Part shown: positions 8,727-17,239 of the stretch, one piece after another
How positions within the stretch are numbered: position 1 is the stretch's first letter
How the letters are laid out: every line of letters starts with the position of its first letter
Source: Bradyrhizobium erythrophlei
GTDB taxonomy: Bacteria; Pseudomonadota; Alphaproteobacteria; Rhizobiales; Xanthobacteraceae
Reading direction: 5' to 3'
Assembly: GCA_900129675.1 (NCBI GenBank)
Contig: FSRD01000003.1
Coordinates: 124,001 to 188,000, forward strand
Length of the DNA stretch: 64,000 bases
Translations under genes and position numbers: made by a program
Notes under the pieces: model-generated
The model's input: the letters and a program-made list of their open reading frames with translations, nothing else
The model's database searches: none
Told to the model about the DNA's origin: nothing

Positions 8727-8990
8727 TTAGAATCTCAGGCATCGCGCGCCGGTCATCTCAAGCCACAGACCGTGCGGCGTGTCAACCGCTCTCATCAGAA
8801 CGCCTTCGCAATCGGCACAGTGCAAAACCGCTCCCATCGGTGCTGCGTACAAGGCCAAAGAGCCTACGCTGCTCACGCAGTCGCATGCCTCGCATCGAAT
8901 CTTTGCGAGCGCGATATCCGGAGCGAAGATCTGTTGAAGAAGAAGCGCGGTTGCATTGCCATCGAGCACGAGATCGGAGACGTTGTTCAT
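8727..8990 (-). CDS. DUF6510-type small cysteine-rich protein
   Basis: An 87-residue protein beginning MNNVSDLVLDGNATALLLQQ. Two cysteine pairs, CEACD and CADCEG, flank a glycine-containing strand and suggest a zinc ribbon. The ATG at 8990 has an aggat purine stretch upstream and follows the flavoprotein stop by 5 bases. Proteins of this type often sit with sulfite-oxidase-like molybdoenzymes and FNR-type reductases, exactly as here, so a role in assembly or electron transfer of that module is likely. The function is not established. Confidence 0.75.
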   Translation of the reverse strand: MNNVSDLVLDGNATALLLQQIFAPDIALAKIRCEACDCVSSVGSLALYAAPMGAVLHCADCEGVLMRAVDTPHGLWLEMTGARCLRF

Positions 8991-8995
8991 GTCGT

Positions 8996-9757
8996 TTATC
9001 CTCCTGAGGGGCCGAAGCGTTCGGTTTTGATGCTGAAAGGGTCGAATCCAAGTTCCACCAGCAGGCCGGAGACGCTCTCGACGAATGTGGTGGGACCACA
9101 GACATAGATTGCTGGGTCTTGCGCTGGCGGAAAGCAGTTGGCGGCGAGCAAGCACTTGTCGAGTCTTCCCCGATGGCCAATCCAGTCCTTCGGTTGCTCG
9201 CGGGTCAGAGCATGGACAATCCGCAGACTATTGTCGCGGCGCGCCATTGCGTCGATCTCGTCTCGATAGATGACATCTTCCAAGCTTCGGGCCGAGTACA
9301 TCAGCACAGCTGGAGCGCGACTGGTTGACCTGTCGCGATGACGAAGCATCGCCATCAGCGGTGTGACACCGGCTCCGCCTGCGATGAGACAAAGCGGACT
9401 ACCCGTGGCGCCGGTCCAGACGAAATAGCCACCAATAGGCCCCCTTAGTTCCAGTTGATCGCCGGCGTGTAGTTCATCCAGCAGATATTGCGAAACCTCG
9501 CCGTCTTTCACGCGCTCCACAGTCAACGCGAGCAATTCATCTTCGGGGGGAGATGCGATAGAATAGCTGCGCTGGGCCTGATAACCATCCCCCGCGGTCA
9601 ACCTGATATCCACGTGCTGACCAGCCAGGTGTCCTGGCCAACCTGCTGTCCGCAACAGAAGGCTCTTGACGCGGGGAGTTTCGATCACGACGTCGCGCAC
9701 TTCGGCCAGTTGCCACTCTATGCGCCTGGACGACGCGGATGTCTCAGTCGCCGTCAT
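8996..9757 (-). CDS. Ferredoxin/flavodoxin-NADP reductase-like FAD oxidoreductase
   Basis: A 253-residue flavoprotein of the ferredoxin reductase family. The FAD-binding barrel ends in the motif QRSYSIASPP, and the pyridine nucleotide domain has LIAGGAGVTPLMAMLRH and the C-terminal YVCGPTTFVE. It has no iron-sulfur domain. The start at 9757 (MTATETSASSRRIEW) overlaps the end of the molybdoenzyme gene by 14 bases, so it is translationally coupled. It probably supplies or accepts electrons for that enzyme using NAD(P)H, with the DUF6510 protein as third partner. The direction of electron flow cannot be read from the sequence. Confidence 0.88.
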   Translation of the reverse strand: MTATETSASSRRIEWQLAEVRDVVIETPRVKSLLLRTAGWPGHLAGQHVDIRLTAGDGYQAQRSYSIASPPEDELLALTVERVKDGEVSQYLLDELHAGDQLELRGPIGGYFVWTGATGSPLCLIAGGAGVTPLMAMLRHRDRSTSRAPAVLMYSARSLEDVIYRDEIDAMARRDNSLRIVHALTREQPKDWIGHRGRLDKCLLAANCFPPAQDPAIYVCGPTTFVESVSGLLVELGFDPFSIKTERFGPSGG

Positions 9758-10364
9758 ATCTCTGCTCTTTCCAGGGATCACCATAGTTGTGATATCCCAG
9801 CGACTCCCAGAAGCCGCGCTCGTCCTTTTGCATGAAGCGGATCCGCCGCACCCATTTGCCGCTCTTCCAAAGGTACAGATGCGGCACAAGCAGCCGGGCT
9901 GGCCCGCCGTGAGCTGGGGCAATCGGTAAGCCCTCATATCGAGTTACCACCATCCCCCTGCCGCCGACGAGATCTGCGACGGGGACGTTGGTCGTGTAGC
10001 CTCCGTCGCAGTGCGCCATGATGTAGGGCGCCGGCGCCTCTGAGAATCCTACCGCTTTCAAGAGATCGTCGAATGTCACGCCTTGCCAGGTCGTATCGAG
10101 CTTCGACCATCTGGTGACACAGTGAATGTCGGTCTTGATCGTGGTCTGCGGCAGCGCCTCGAACTCGTCCCAACTCCATTTGCCGAGCAGGGAACCGTTC
10201 AGTTGCAGGGCGAAGGTCCAGTCCGCCACCCTGATTTGCGGCGTCGGACCGGCCGAAAGAACCGGGAAGTCGGTCGTGACGTACTGTCCGGACGGCAAAC
10301 GGTTCTTCGGCGTTTGCTCCTGACGCTTTGACCTGAAGCCGCGAGAGATATGAGTCTCGTCCAT
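9744..10364 (-). CDS. Sulfite-oxidase-like molybdopterin oxidoreductase
   Basis: A 206-residue protein consisting of the molybdopterin-binding domain of the sulfite oxidase family. The molybdenum-ligating cysteine lies in HCVTRWSKLDTTWQGV. Other family blocks are HCDGGYTTNVPVADL, the arginine segment MVVTRYEGLPIAPAHGGPAR and the C-terminal LGYHNYGDPW. There is no Tat or Sec signal, unlike MsrP/YedY, so it should be cytoplasmic. The start at 10364 follows an aaaggcag element. It opens an operon with the FNR-like reductase and the DUF6510 protein, and is divergent from the cytochrome P460 genes across a 275-base gap that must hold both promoters. Substrate unknown. Confidence 0.88.
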   Translation of the reverse strand: MDETHISRGFRSKRQEQTPKNRLPSGQYVTTDFPVLSAGPTPQIRVADWTFALQLNGSLLGKWSWDEFEALPQTTIKTDIHCVTRWSKLDTTWQGVTFDDLLKAVGFSEAPAPYIMAHCDGGYTTNVPVADLVGGRGMVVTRYEGLPIAPAHGGPARLLVPHLYLWKSGKWVRRIRFMQKDERGFWESLGYHNYGDPWKEQRYDGD

Positions 10365-10639
10365 AGGACGTCTGCCTTTCTTTTCCTGTGATTGGTCGTC
10401 CAAGCGAGACGCATTGCCGTCGTGCGTTCGCTTGGTCGATCGCGCATCTTACAATTGGCGCATGAGCATTCGCGTGTCGACCGGCCGCGCGTCAAATGTA
10501 TCAAGATTGAAAAAGCGAAGGCAATCGCCGACGCGCGCGGCACTCACCAGCGCGGTATCTCCTGTCTCACCCACGATGGGAGAGATCGTCAGCCGTCGAC
10601 GCGACCTGGCGTCCGGCCAAAGTAGCAGGAGAGAAAGAG

Positions 10640-11236
10640 ATGCGAATCGCGTTTCGGACAGCAGCCGTCGTCGTTGTGAGCAGTGCAGTCGCAACAGCTT
10701 TGTTCTTTGGATCGCTCGAAAATGGGAATGCCCAGACCAGGACTCGTTACTTGCCCGAATACACGGCCGACGGGCAACTCCTTCTGCCGAAGGATTGGCA
10801 CAATTGGGTGTATCTCGGATCTCCGCTTACGCCGAATGCGCTGAATGACGGCCATGCTAACTTTCCGGAATTTCACAACGTCTACATCGAGCCGGAGTCG
10901 TACGAGATCTACCAGAAGACTGGTGAATTCCCCGAGGGGACGATCTTTTTCAAAGAGCTACAGCTCACTCTTCCACAGCAGAACCCAGATGGATCTCGAA
11001 CCGAACCGTCGGGCAGGGGCTATTTTCCCGGGCCTTTCAACGGCGCCGATGTCACGGTCAAGGATTCCAAGCGTTTCGCCCAAACCAACGGATGGGGATA
11101 TTTCAATTTCAATCATCATGAGCCAAAGGCTCCGATGGCGAAAGTGAAGGCGAAGGGGGAATGCGCGTATTGTCACATCGCAAGCGCGAAAAAGGATGAG
11201 GTGTGGACCCAGTTCTATCCTCTGTTGGACAAGTGA
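10640..11236 (+). CDS. Cytochrome P460 family protein, copy 1
   Basis: A 198-residue periplasmic c-type cytochrome. A signal peptide (hydrophobic stretch TAAVVVVSSAVATALFFG, cleavage near NAQ) precedes the P460 fold, with the haem attachment site CAYCH near the C-terminus. P460 proteins carry a haem cross-linked to a lysine and oxidise hydroxylamine or bind nitric oxide. Several lysines are available, and which one would form the cross-link cannot be decided here. The ATG at 10640 follows aggagag. A second P460 gene and a beta-propeller gene follow at short spacing, so the three look co-transcribed. Confidence 0.85.
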   Translation: MRIAFRTAAVVVVSSAVATALFFGSLENGNAQTRTRYLPEYTADGQLLLPKDWHNWVYLGSPLTPNALNDGHANFPEFHNVYIEPESYEIYQKTGEFPEGTIFFKELQLTLPQQNPDGSRTEPSGRGYFPGPFNGADVTVKDSKRFAQTNGWGYFNFNHHEPKAPMAKVKAKGECAYCHIASAKKDEVWTQFYPLLDK

Positions 11237-11277
11237 CGTGCATCACTCGACATCGGCCGCACAGCAAGGACTGAGTC

Positions 11278-11859
11278 ATGAGAGCCATTCGCCTCTTTAG
11301 TCTCGCCATTTCGGGAATTGGAGCGGTCATTGCGATTGCCGCCCTCAGTTCAATGCAGGCGACCGCGGTTAGCAGCGCTTCGCAAACGGAGGCAGCCGTC
11401 GACGCGCAGGGTAACCTGCACGTTCCGCGTGACTATCAGACCAATTATCAGCAGCTCGGAAGCTGGGCCGTAGCGGCTGATGAAGGCCGAGGCGCGAAGC
11501 AGCTGCATGTCGTGCTCGCATCGCCGGGATCTATCGAGGCCTATCGCAAGGACGGCCGATTTCCCGACGGAACGGTGCTCGTGAAAGAGGTGTTCGAAAC
11601 CGCCACGAAAGAAATGACGACCGGTACTGTCAGCCACGCCGAGAAGTTGAAAGGCTGGTTCGTCATGGTGAGGGACGGTAACGGCCGCTATCCGGGCAAC
11701 GCTTTGTGGGGCGATGGGTGGGGCTGGTCGTGGTTCGACGCTGCCAACCCCACAAAGACAACATCCACCGACTACAGACTCAACTGCAAGTCCTGCCACG
11801 TGCCGGCGCAGGCGACGGATTGGATCTACGTCGATGGATACCCTGCATTGAAGCGATAG
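11278..11859 (+). CDS. Cytochrome P460 family protein, copy 2
   Basis: A 193-residue exported protein with a signal peptide ending near MQATAVSSAS. The body matches copy 1 in layout: NLHVPRDYQTNYQQLGSW, FPDGTVLVKEV, a tryptophan-rich segment (GWGWSWFDA) and the haem site CKSCH near the end. The proteins are clearly paralogous but divergent, which suggests distinct roles (for example oxidase and carrier) and not a recent duplication. It lies 41 bases after copy 1. The urease operon downstream makes ammonia, but a link to hydroxylamine or NO handling is inference only. Confidence 0.85.
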   Translation: MRAIRLFSLAISGIGAVIAIAALSSMQATAVSSASQTEAAVDAQGNLHVPRDYQTNYQQLGSWAVAADEGRGAKQLHVVLASPGSIEAYRKDGRFPDGTVLVKEVFETATKEMTTGTVSHAEKLKGWFVMVRDGNGRYPGNALWGDGWGWSWFDAANPTKTTSTDYRLNCKSCHVPAQATDWIYVDGYPALKR

Positions 11860-11924
11860 AGGGACGCTTCGTGAAGAGTTAAACCTAACCCACTGTATTC
11901 AACCTCAACCAAAGGAGTAACAAG

Positions 11925-13196
11925 ATGGCCACAGAGGCAATGACGACGAAATCCATGGCGAAAGGGAAGCCAGGGCACCTCTACATGCAGACTAACGAGG
12001 TCAAGAACGCAATTATCCGCTACGAGCGGAAGGCGGATGGCTCTCTTGTCGAGCTTGAGCGTGTCGCCACCGGCGGCGCCGGATCGGGCGTATTCAAACC
12101 GATCAGCGGCCAGGAAAGCGCACCCAACGCTTTTGAGGGCGCGGGAAGCGTCGTTCTCACACCGGATCGGCGCTTTCTGTTCACGACGAATGGTGGAGAC
12201 AACTCCGTTTCGAGCTTCCTTGTGAGCGAGGACGGCCGGCTCAAATTGCTGGACGTCAAGCCGACGGGTAATCCGGTGGAAGGAAAGAGCGGCACCGCCA
12301 AATCGCTTGCATTTTCTCCTTCAAGTCGAACGCTTTTCGTCTTGCATTCGTTCGGCCCCGATCACCTCCGTCTGATGTCTGTTGATACCGAAGGCAAGCT
12401 CACGCCACGCCCGGAAGGGTACACGGTCAATACGTACAGCAAGAGAAATCGCGTAGCCACCATGGTCGTGATCTCGCCCGACGAGCAGCTCGTTCTTGTC
12501 GGCACCACTTTCGACGAGCCGATCGCGCACACAGGCCTGTATCCGGATGGCTCGCCCATTCTCTGGGTCCAGCGGGCTGGCGGCGCGTTCCACTCAATCG
12601 CATCGAATGCGCCAGATCCGGACGGCCTCGCCGCATTCCGCCTGCAGAAGGATGGCTCACTCGGCACGGCCAGATTCTATGACGCGAAAGGCGGCTCTCC
12701 ATTTTACATCGCCTTCCTGCACCAGCGGCCGAATACCTTCGTCCTCGCATACGCTGTTGGTGACGGATGCTCCATGTGCACCATCGAGAAGGACGGCACG
12801 ATCACTTTCGGCTCACTCGTAAAGATCGACACCAGCGCCGGCGTTCCGACCGAGCTGTGCTGGCTGGCCGTTTCTCCTGATGATCGAACCGTGTACGCGA
12901 CCAATTTCGGCTACAGCAATATCAGCAGCTACCGCATCAATGGTCACGGCCTGGAAATCGCGTGCGATCCCGCCTGCCCGAGGATTCCGGGGGACGGCAC
13001 CGCCAGGGGGCTGAACGGAACGGTGACCAGCGGCCCCGCCGATAGCTGGATCACGTCGGACGGCGCTTATCTCTATCAGATCTACGGGAATGCCGCGAAG
13101 CTGGTTGGCTACGCTACTCAGTCGGACGGTTCGCTGACGGAAATCACCAGCGTCAAGATTCCCTACAACAGTCCGCAGGGGCTTGCGGGATTCTGA
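11925..13196 (+). CDS. Seven-bladed beta-propeller protein, lactonase/YncE-like
   Basis: A 423-residue protein made of repeated beta-propeller blades. Recurring units include LTPDRRFLFTTNGGDNSVSSF, FSPSSRTLFVLHSF, ISPDEQLVLVG and VSPDDRTVYATNFGYSNISSY. The family includes 6-phosphogluconolactonases and propeller proteins of unknown function. There is no clear signal peptide. A cysteine pair (CSMC) and a later pair (CDPACP) are unusual for lactonases. The start follows aaaggag. It lies 65 bases after the second P460 gene, so it may work with the cytochromes, but lactonase activity is not demonstrated by any visible catalytic signature. Confidence 0.75.
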   Translation: MATEAMTTKSMAKGKPGHLYMQTNEVKNAIIRYERKADGSLVELERVATGGAGSGVFKPISGQESAPNAFEGAGSVVLTPDRRFLFTTNGGDNSVSSFLVSEDGRLKLLDVKPTGNPVEGKSGTAKSLAFSPSSRTLFVLHSFGPDHLRLMSVDTEGKLTPRPEGYTVNTYSKRNRVATMVVISPDEQLVLVGTTFDEPIAHTGLYPDGSPILWVQRAGGAFHSIASNAPDPDGLAAFRLQKDGSLGTARFYDAKGGSPFYIAFLHQRPNTFVLAYAVGDGCSMCTIEKDGTITFGSLVKIDTSAGVPTELCWLAVSPDDRTVYATNFGYSNISSYRINGHGLEIACDPACPRIPGDGTARGLNGTVTSGPADSWITSDGAYLYQIYGNAAKLVGYATQSDGSLTEITSVKIPYNSPQGLAGF

Positions 13197-13219
13197 TTCA
13201 ACTCTCGCAACACGGGTTT

Positions 13220-13250
13220 GGGCGTGGCCGCTTTAGTAATTGTCACGCCC
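13220..13250 (+). terminator. Hairpin after the beta-propeller gene
   Basis: The arms gggcgtg and cacgccc pair across a 17-base loop, 23 bases after the stop codon. A pyrimidine-rich stretch ending in tttt follows at 13252-13266. It probably separates the P460 unit from the urease operon. Confidence 0.4.
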
Positions 13251-13321
13251 ACCCTTCCCTCGTTTTGCCGGCGTCAAGCCAATCTCAACCAACGCGCTCA
13301 CGTTCAAGATTTGTGGAGCCG

Positions 13322-14233
13322 ATGTTCGAAGCAACACACCAGGGAAATTCTGGCGAGGACCTGAGTGGTCCTGGAGCTTTCGACGTGCGCGGAGCAAATG
13401 TGCGCGACGTCGATCTTGAGCGGGCTAACGGAGCCGGCCGGATCGTACTCACTGGCTCCGCGAGCGGTACTCGAATCTCCGAAGTCTATCAGAAGTTTCC
13501 CATAGGCCTGATGTTTCCAAGGATAGGAGACAACTTAGTGACAGAGGCCGTCATCATAAACTCGTCAGGCGGTATCGCCGGCGGTGACCGGCTCGAAATT
13601 GAAGTAACGGCGCTCAACAATGCATCGGTCGCGGTCACAACACAGGCTGCGGAAAAGATCTACAGGGCGCTGGATCGACCCGCGCGGGTTGCGACAAAGT
13701 TGAAAGCGTGCGGCACGGCAAAGCTCGCTTGGCTCCCGCAAGAAACAATCGTCTTTAATCAGGCGCGCATTCGTCGCCAGACAGAGATTGATGTTTGCTC
13801 AGGAGCTGAGCTGATTGCGCTCGAATGGTTGGTATTCGGTCGTGCTGCGCGCGGAGAGGAACTCGTTAGTGGGCACATATCGGACAGTTGGCTCATCAAA
13901 AGGGATGGCCGCCTCATCTGGGCGGATGGTTTCCGCGTCTCAGACGAGGTGTTCGCGCAGCTCCACAGAAAGGCACTGCTCTCCAACTGGAAGGCCGTTG
14001 GAACGCTCATTTATTTCGGACCTAGTCTTGATACACGGCTGAGGATTTTGCGCGAGATAGCGGCTTCGCTCGATTGCCGGTGCGCCGCCACGATCGTCGG
14101 CGCGATCATCATTGTGCGTGTCGCCGCAGCAGCAAGTGCCGATCTGAGTCGTGGGCTTCGTAGCTTGCTGGAGCAATTCAGTCGAGAGCTTGGGGCGGGC
14201 CCGTTCGGGGTGCCGAAAATGTGGTCGTGTTAG
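13322..14233 (+). CDS. ureD: Urease accessory protein UreD
   Basis: A 303-residue protein, first gene of the urease operon. UreD (UreH) docks on apo-urease and, with UreF and UreG, guides nickel to the active site. Family blocks are SSGGIAGGDRLEIEV, VTTQAAEKIYRA, LAWLPQETIVFNQA, ALEWLVFGRAARGE and a late GPFGVPKMW. The ATG at 13322 (MFEATHQGNSG) is preferred over an in-frame TTG at 13265. The upstream ribosome-binding site is weak. ureA begins 25 bases after the stop. Confidence 0.9.
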   Translation: MFEATHQGNSGEDLSGPGAFDVRGANVRDVDLERANGAGRIVLTGSASGTRISEVYQKFPIGLMFPRIGDNLVTEAVIINSSGGIAGGDRLEIEVTALNNASVAVTTQAAEKIYRALDRPARVATKLKACGTAKLAWLPQETIVFNQARIRRQTEIDVCSGAELIALEWLVFGRAARGEELVSGHISDSWLIKRDGRLIWADGFRVSDEVFAQLHRKALLSNWKAVGTLIYFGPSLDTRLRILREIAASLDCRCAATIVGAIIIVRVAAAASADLSRGLRSLLEQFSRELGAGPFGVPKMWSC

Positions 14234-14258
14234 TGGCCGTTACGGGACGGAGAAAGCC

Positions 14259-14561
14259 TTGAATCTTACACCGCGGGAAAAGGACAAGCTGATGATAGCT
14301 GTCGCAGCGATGGTTGCGCGAGGGCGGCTCGCGAGAGGCCTCAAGCTCAATTATCCCGAGAGTATCGCACTGATTGCGGACTTCATCCTGGAGGGAGCGC
14401 GCGACGGGAGATCGGTCGCCGATCTCATGTCCGAGAGCGGCCGAGTACTGACTCTGGACCAAGTCATGGAGGGCATTCCCGAAATGATTCGCGAGATGCA
14501 GGTGGAAGCCACATTCCCTGACGGAACGAAGCTTGTGCCGGTACACAATCCGATTCGATAG
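14259..14561 (+). CDS. ureA: Urease subunit gamma
   Basis: A 100-residue protein, the standard length for UreA. It opens NLTPREKDKLMIAVAAMVA and ends with the family block ATFPDGTKLVPVHNPI. The start is a TTG at 14259, with ggagaaa 4-9 bases upstream; the open frame continues upstream without family similarity, so the TTG is the most likely start. UreA forms the trimeric urease core together with UreB and UreC. Confidence 0.93.
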   Translation: MNLTPREKDKLMIAVAAMVARGRLARGLKLNYPESIALIADFILEGARDGRSVADLMSESGRVLTLDQVMEGIPEMIREMQVEATFPDGTKLVPVHNPIR

Positions 14562-14570
14562 GAGCTCTCG

Positions 14571-15143
14571 ATGCGGTTAGTCCTGATCTGCATTATGTTG
14601 TCCGAAGCGTTGATCCTCCCGGCCTGCGCCCATACCGGTGTAGGACCCGGCAATTCGTTCAGCTCCGGAGTTGCGCATCCTCTGAGTGGGGCAGACCACC
14701 TCATCGCTATGACGATGGTAGGCCTCTGGAGTGTGTTCACCGGTGGCCGTGCCGTTGTGGTGTGGCCGGCAACCTTCGTGGCAGCGATGTTGGGCGGCTT
14801 TGCAGCGGCGAGCTCGGGTTTGCAAATCGTTTTCGTCGAGCAGGCCATCTGCTGGTCGGTCGTCTTGCTGGGAGTGCTCGTTGCGCTCGGAGTACGGGCG
14901 CCGGTAGCCCTGGGGGCCGTGATCGTCGGTCTCTTCGCGTTCTTCCATGGGCACGCTCATGGAACGGAGGCGGCCGCAGCCAGGCTTGTCCCTTATGCAG
15001 CAGGTTTCGCGCTCGCAACCTCTGCGCTCCATGCTGTCGGCATCGGAGCTGGTTTCTGCGTGCGGAGCTTGGTCGGAAGGCTCTTGCTGCGCGCAGCGGG
15101 TGGATGCGCGGCGGTAGTCGGATTGTCGCTATTGGGAGGCTGA
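14571..15143 (+). CDS. ureJ: HupE/UreJ family membrane protein
   Basis: A 190-residue protein with a signal peptide and six hydrophobic helices. It has the HupE/UreJ signature HPLSGADHLIAM just after the signal sequence and a histidine cluster FFHGHAHG in the middle. The family is thought to import nickel or cobalt, so it probably supplies nickel to urease. It sits between ureA and ureB, with ggag before its ATG and the ureB GTG one base after its stop. The C-terminal helix is glycine- and alanine-rich, as expected. Confidence 0.88.
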   Translation: MRLVLICIMLSEALILPACAHTGVGPGNSFSSGVAHPLSGADHLIAMTMVGLWSVFTGGRAVVVWPATFVAAMLGGFAAASSGLQIVFVEQAICWSVVLLGVLVALGVRAPVALGAVIVGLFAFFHGHAHGTEAAAARLVPYAAGFALATSALHAVGIGAGFCVRSLVGRLLLRAAGGCAAVVGLSLLGG

Positions 15144-15144
15144 C

Positions 15145-15486
15145 GTGATCCCTGGCGAGGTCTTTCCAGCATCCGGTGAGATTGTCCTGAACAAGGATAG
15201 GACAGCTATCTCTATTGAGGTTGCCAACACCGGAGATCGGCCTATTCAAGTGGGCAGCCACTATCATTTCGCCGAGACAAATGCGGCTCTCGCTTTCGAT
15301 CGGAACGCCGCTGTCGGTTGCCGCCTCGATATCCCGGCCGGGACGGCCGTGCGGTTTGAGCCGGGGCAGTCCCGCGAAGTTTCATTGATCCCTTATAGCG
15401 GTGCCCGCGTAGTCTATGGCTTTGGCGGCCGGGTGATGGGGGCTCTGCCGCCCGTCGGCGGCGCTGCGGCCAATTCTGGCAATTGA
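15145..15486 (+). CDS. ureB: Urease subunit beta
   Basis: A 113-residue protein beginning at a GTG at 15145, with gggagg inside the end of ureJ as its ribosome-binding site. Family blocks are IPGEVFPASGEIVLN, VANTGDRPIQVGSHYHFAE and the C-terminal LDIPAGTAVRFEPG, followed by GFGGRVMG. UreB is structural and holds the flap of UreC. Close coupling to ureJ implies that the membrane protein is made together with the enzyme. Confidence 0.93.
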   Translation: MIPGEVFPASGEIVLNKDRTAISIEVANTGDRPIQVGSHYHFAETNAALAFDRNAAVGCRLDIPAGTAVRFEPGQSREVSLIPYSGARVVYGFGGRVMGALPPVGGAAANSGN

Positions 15487-15496
15487 GGTAACGAAA

Positions 15497-17200
15497 ATGC
15501 CCCACACAATGCGCCGTGCCGCCTACGCGCAGATGTTTGGCCCAACGGTCGGGGACAAGGTTCGTCTCGCAGATACTGATCTGCTCATAGAGGTGGAGAA
15601 AGACGTCACGACCTACGGTGAGGAGGTGAAGTTCGGCGGCGGGAAAGTCATTCGTGACGGCATGGGACAGTCGCAGCGTACGCGCAGCGAGGGAGCGGTT
15701 GATACAGTCATCACCAACGCCCTGATTCTTGATCATTGGGGGGTCGTGAAGGCGGACCTCGCTATCAAGGATGGGCTCATTTCAAGGATCGGGAAGGCCG
15801 GCAATCCCGATGTGCAGCCCAACGTCGATATCATCATCGGACCTGGTACCGAGATCATCGCAGGAGAAGGCAAGATCATCACCGCGGGGGGGATCGACAC
15901 CCATATACACTACATTTGCCCGCAACAGATCGAGGAGGCGCTCTATTCAGGTCTAACAACTATGATGGGTGGGGGAACCGGACCGGCGGTAGGTACGGCG
16001 GCAACAACCTGCACACCAGGTCCTTGGCATATCCAGCGGATGCTCGAGGCGGCCGATGCTTTCCCGATGAACCTCGGAATTTTCGGCAAAGGTAACGCGA
16101 GCCTGGCCGCTGGCCTCGTTGAGCAGATCGAGGCTGGTGCGTGCGGCCTCAAGCTGCACGAAGACTGGGGCGCAACGCCCGCTGTCATCGATTGCTGCCT
16201 TTCTGTCGCGGACGACATGGATGTGCAAGTCCTGATCCATACCGACTCGCTTAATGAGGGCGGTTACGTGGAAAAAACCATCGCCGCATTCAAAGGCAGA
16301 ACGATCCATACCTTTCATACTGAGGGCGCCGGAGGCGGACATGCGCCGGATATCATAAAGGTGTGTGGCGAAGGGAATGTTATCCCGGCTTCGACAAATC
16401 CAACGCGGCCCTACACGGTGAATACGCTCGATGAAGCGCTCGATATGCTCATGGTTACACATAATCTCGATCGTCGTATTCCGGAGGACGTCGCTTTCGC
16501 TGAGAGCCGCATACGCAAGGAGACCATAGCCGCGGAAGACATTCTGCACGATCTGGGAGCACTCTCAATCGTCTCGTCAGACAGCCAGGCGATGGGCCGC
16601 GTCGGTGAGGTGATTACCCGTACGTGGCAGACAGCCGACAAGATGAAAAAGCAGTTCGGGAGATTGGCGGAAGAGAATGGTGGTAACGATAACTTCCGAG
16701 CGCGGCGCTACGTTGCGAAATACACGATCAATCCCGCGATAGCCCAGGGTATTTCCGCCTATATCGGCTCGATTGAAGTCGGGAAGCTCGCAGACATCGT
16801 AATCTGGGATCCGGCCTTTTTCGGCGTAAAGCCCGACATGGTTCTCAAATCCGGCACGATCGCTGCGGCTATCATGGGCGATCCCAACGCTTCTATTCCC
16901 ACTCCCCAACCTCAATACTATCGGCCGATGTTCGGCGCGTTCGGCCGTTCCCTGGGCAAAAGTTCGGTGACCTTTGTCAGCCAGGCTTCGCTGGAAAAGA
17001 CAAGGCAGCTCGGGCTTGCAAAGCAACTGCTTCCTGTCTCGAACACGCGCAAGATCGGCAAGCATTCGATGATCCTCAACAACGCGGTCCCTTGCATGGA
17101 GGTCGATCCGGAAACCTATGAGGTGCGGGCAGACGGCCGGCTGCTCACTTGCGAGCCCGCGAAGGTGCTGCCAATGGCTCAACGCTACTTTATGTATTGA
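15497..17200 (+). CDS. ureC: Urease subunit alpha (catalytic)
   Basis: A 567-residue protein, the usual length for UreC, which hydrolyses urea to ammonia and carbamate with two nickel ions. Metal ligands are present: His136 and His138 in THIHYICPQQ, the carbamylated Lys219 in GLKLHEDWG, IHTDSLNEGG, FHTEGAGGGHAPD, and the aspartate of SSDSQAMGRVGEV. The mobile flap differs from the textbook enzyme: where Klebsiella has V-C-H-H-L, this protein has V320-T321-H322-N323-L. The catalytic histidine (H322) is kept but the flap cysteine and the next histidine are replaced. The ATG follows gaggtaa. Confidence 0.96.
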   Translation: MPHTMRRAAYAQMFGPTVGDKVRLADTDLLIEVEKDVTTYGEEVKFGGGKVIRDGMGQSQRTRSEGAVDTVITNALILDHWGVVKADLAIKDGLISRIGKAGNPDVQPNVDIIIGPGTEIIAGEGKIITAGGIDTHIHYICPQQIEEALYSGLTTMMGGGTGPAVGTAATTCTPGPWHIQRMLEAADAFPMNLGIFGKGNASLAAGLVEQIEAGACGLKLHEDWGATPAVIDCCLSVADDMDVQVLIHTDSLNEGGYVEKTIAAFKGRTIHTFHTEGAGGGHAPDIIKVCGEGNVIPASTNPTRPYTVNTLDEALDMLMVTHNLDRRIPEDVAFAESRIRKETIAAEDILHDLGALSIVSSDSQAMGRVGEVITRTWQTADKMKKQFGRLAEENGGNDNFRARRYVAKYTINPAIAQGISAYIGSIEVGKLADIVIWDPAFFGVKPDMVLKSGTIAAAIMGDPNASIPTPQPQYYRPMFGAFGRSLGKSSVTFVSQASLEKTRQLGLAKQLLPVSNTRKIGKHSMILNNAVPCMEVDPETYEVRADGRLLTCEPAKVLPMAQRYFMY

Positions 17201-17239
17201 TATGCCGATGCATGCTCACAAGCGCAATGGACGAGTATC

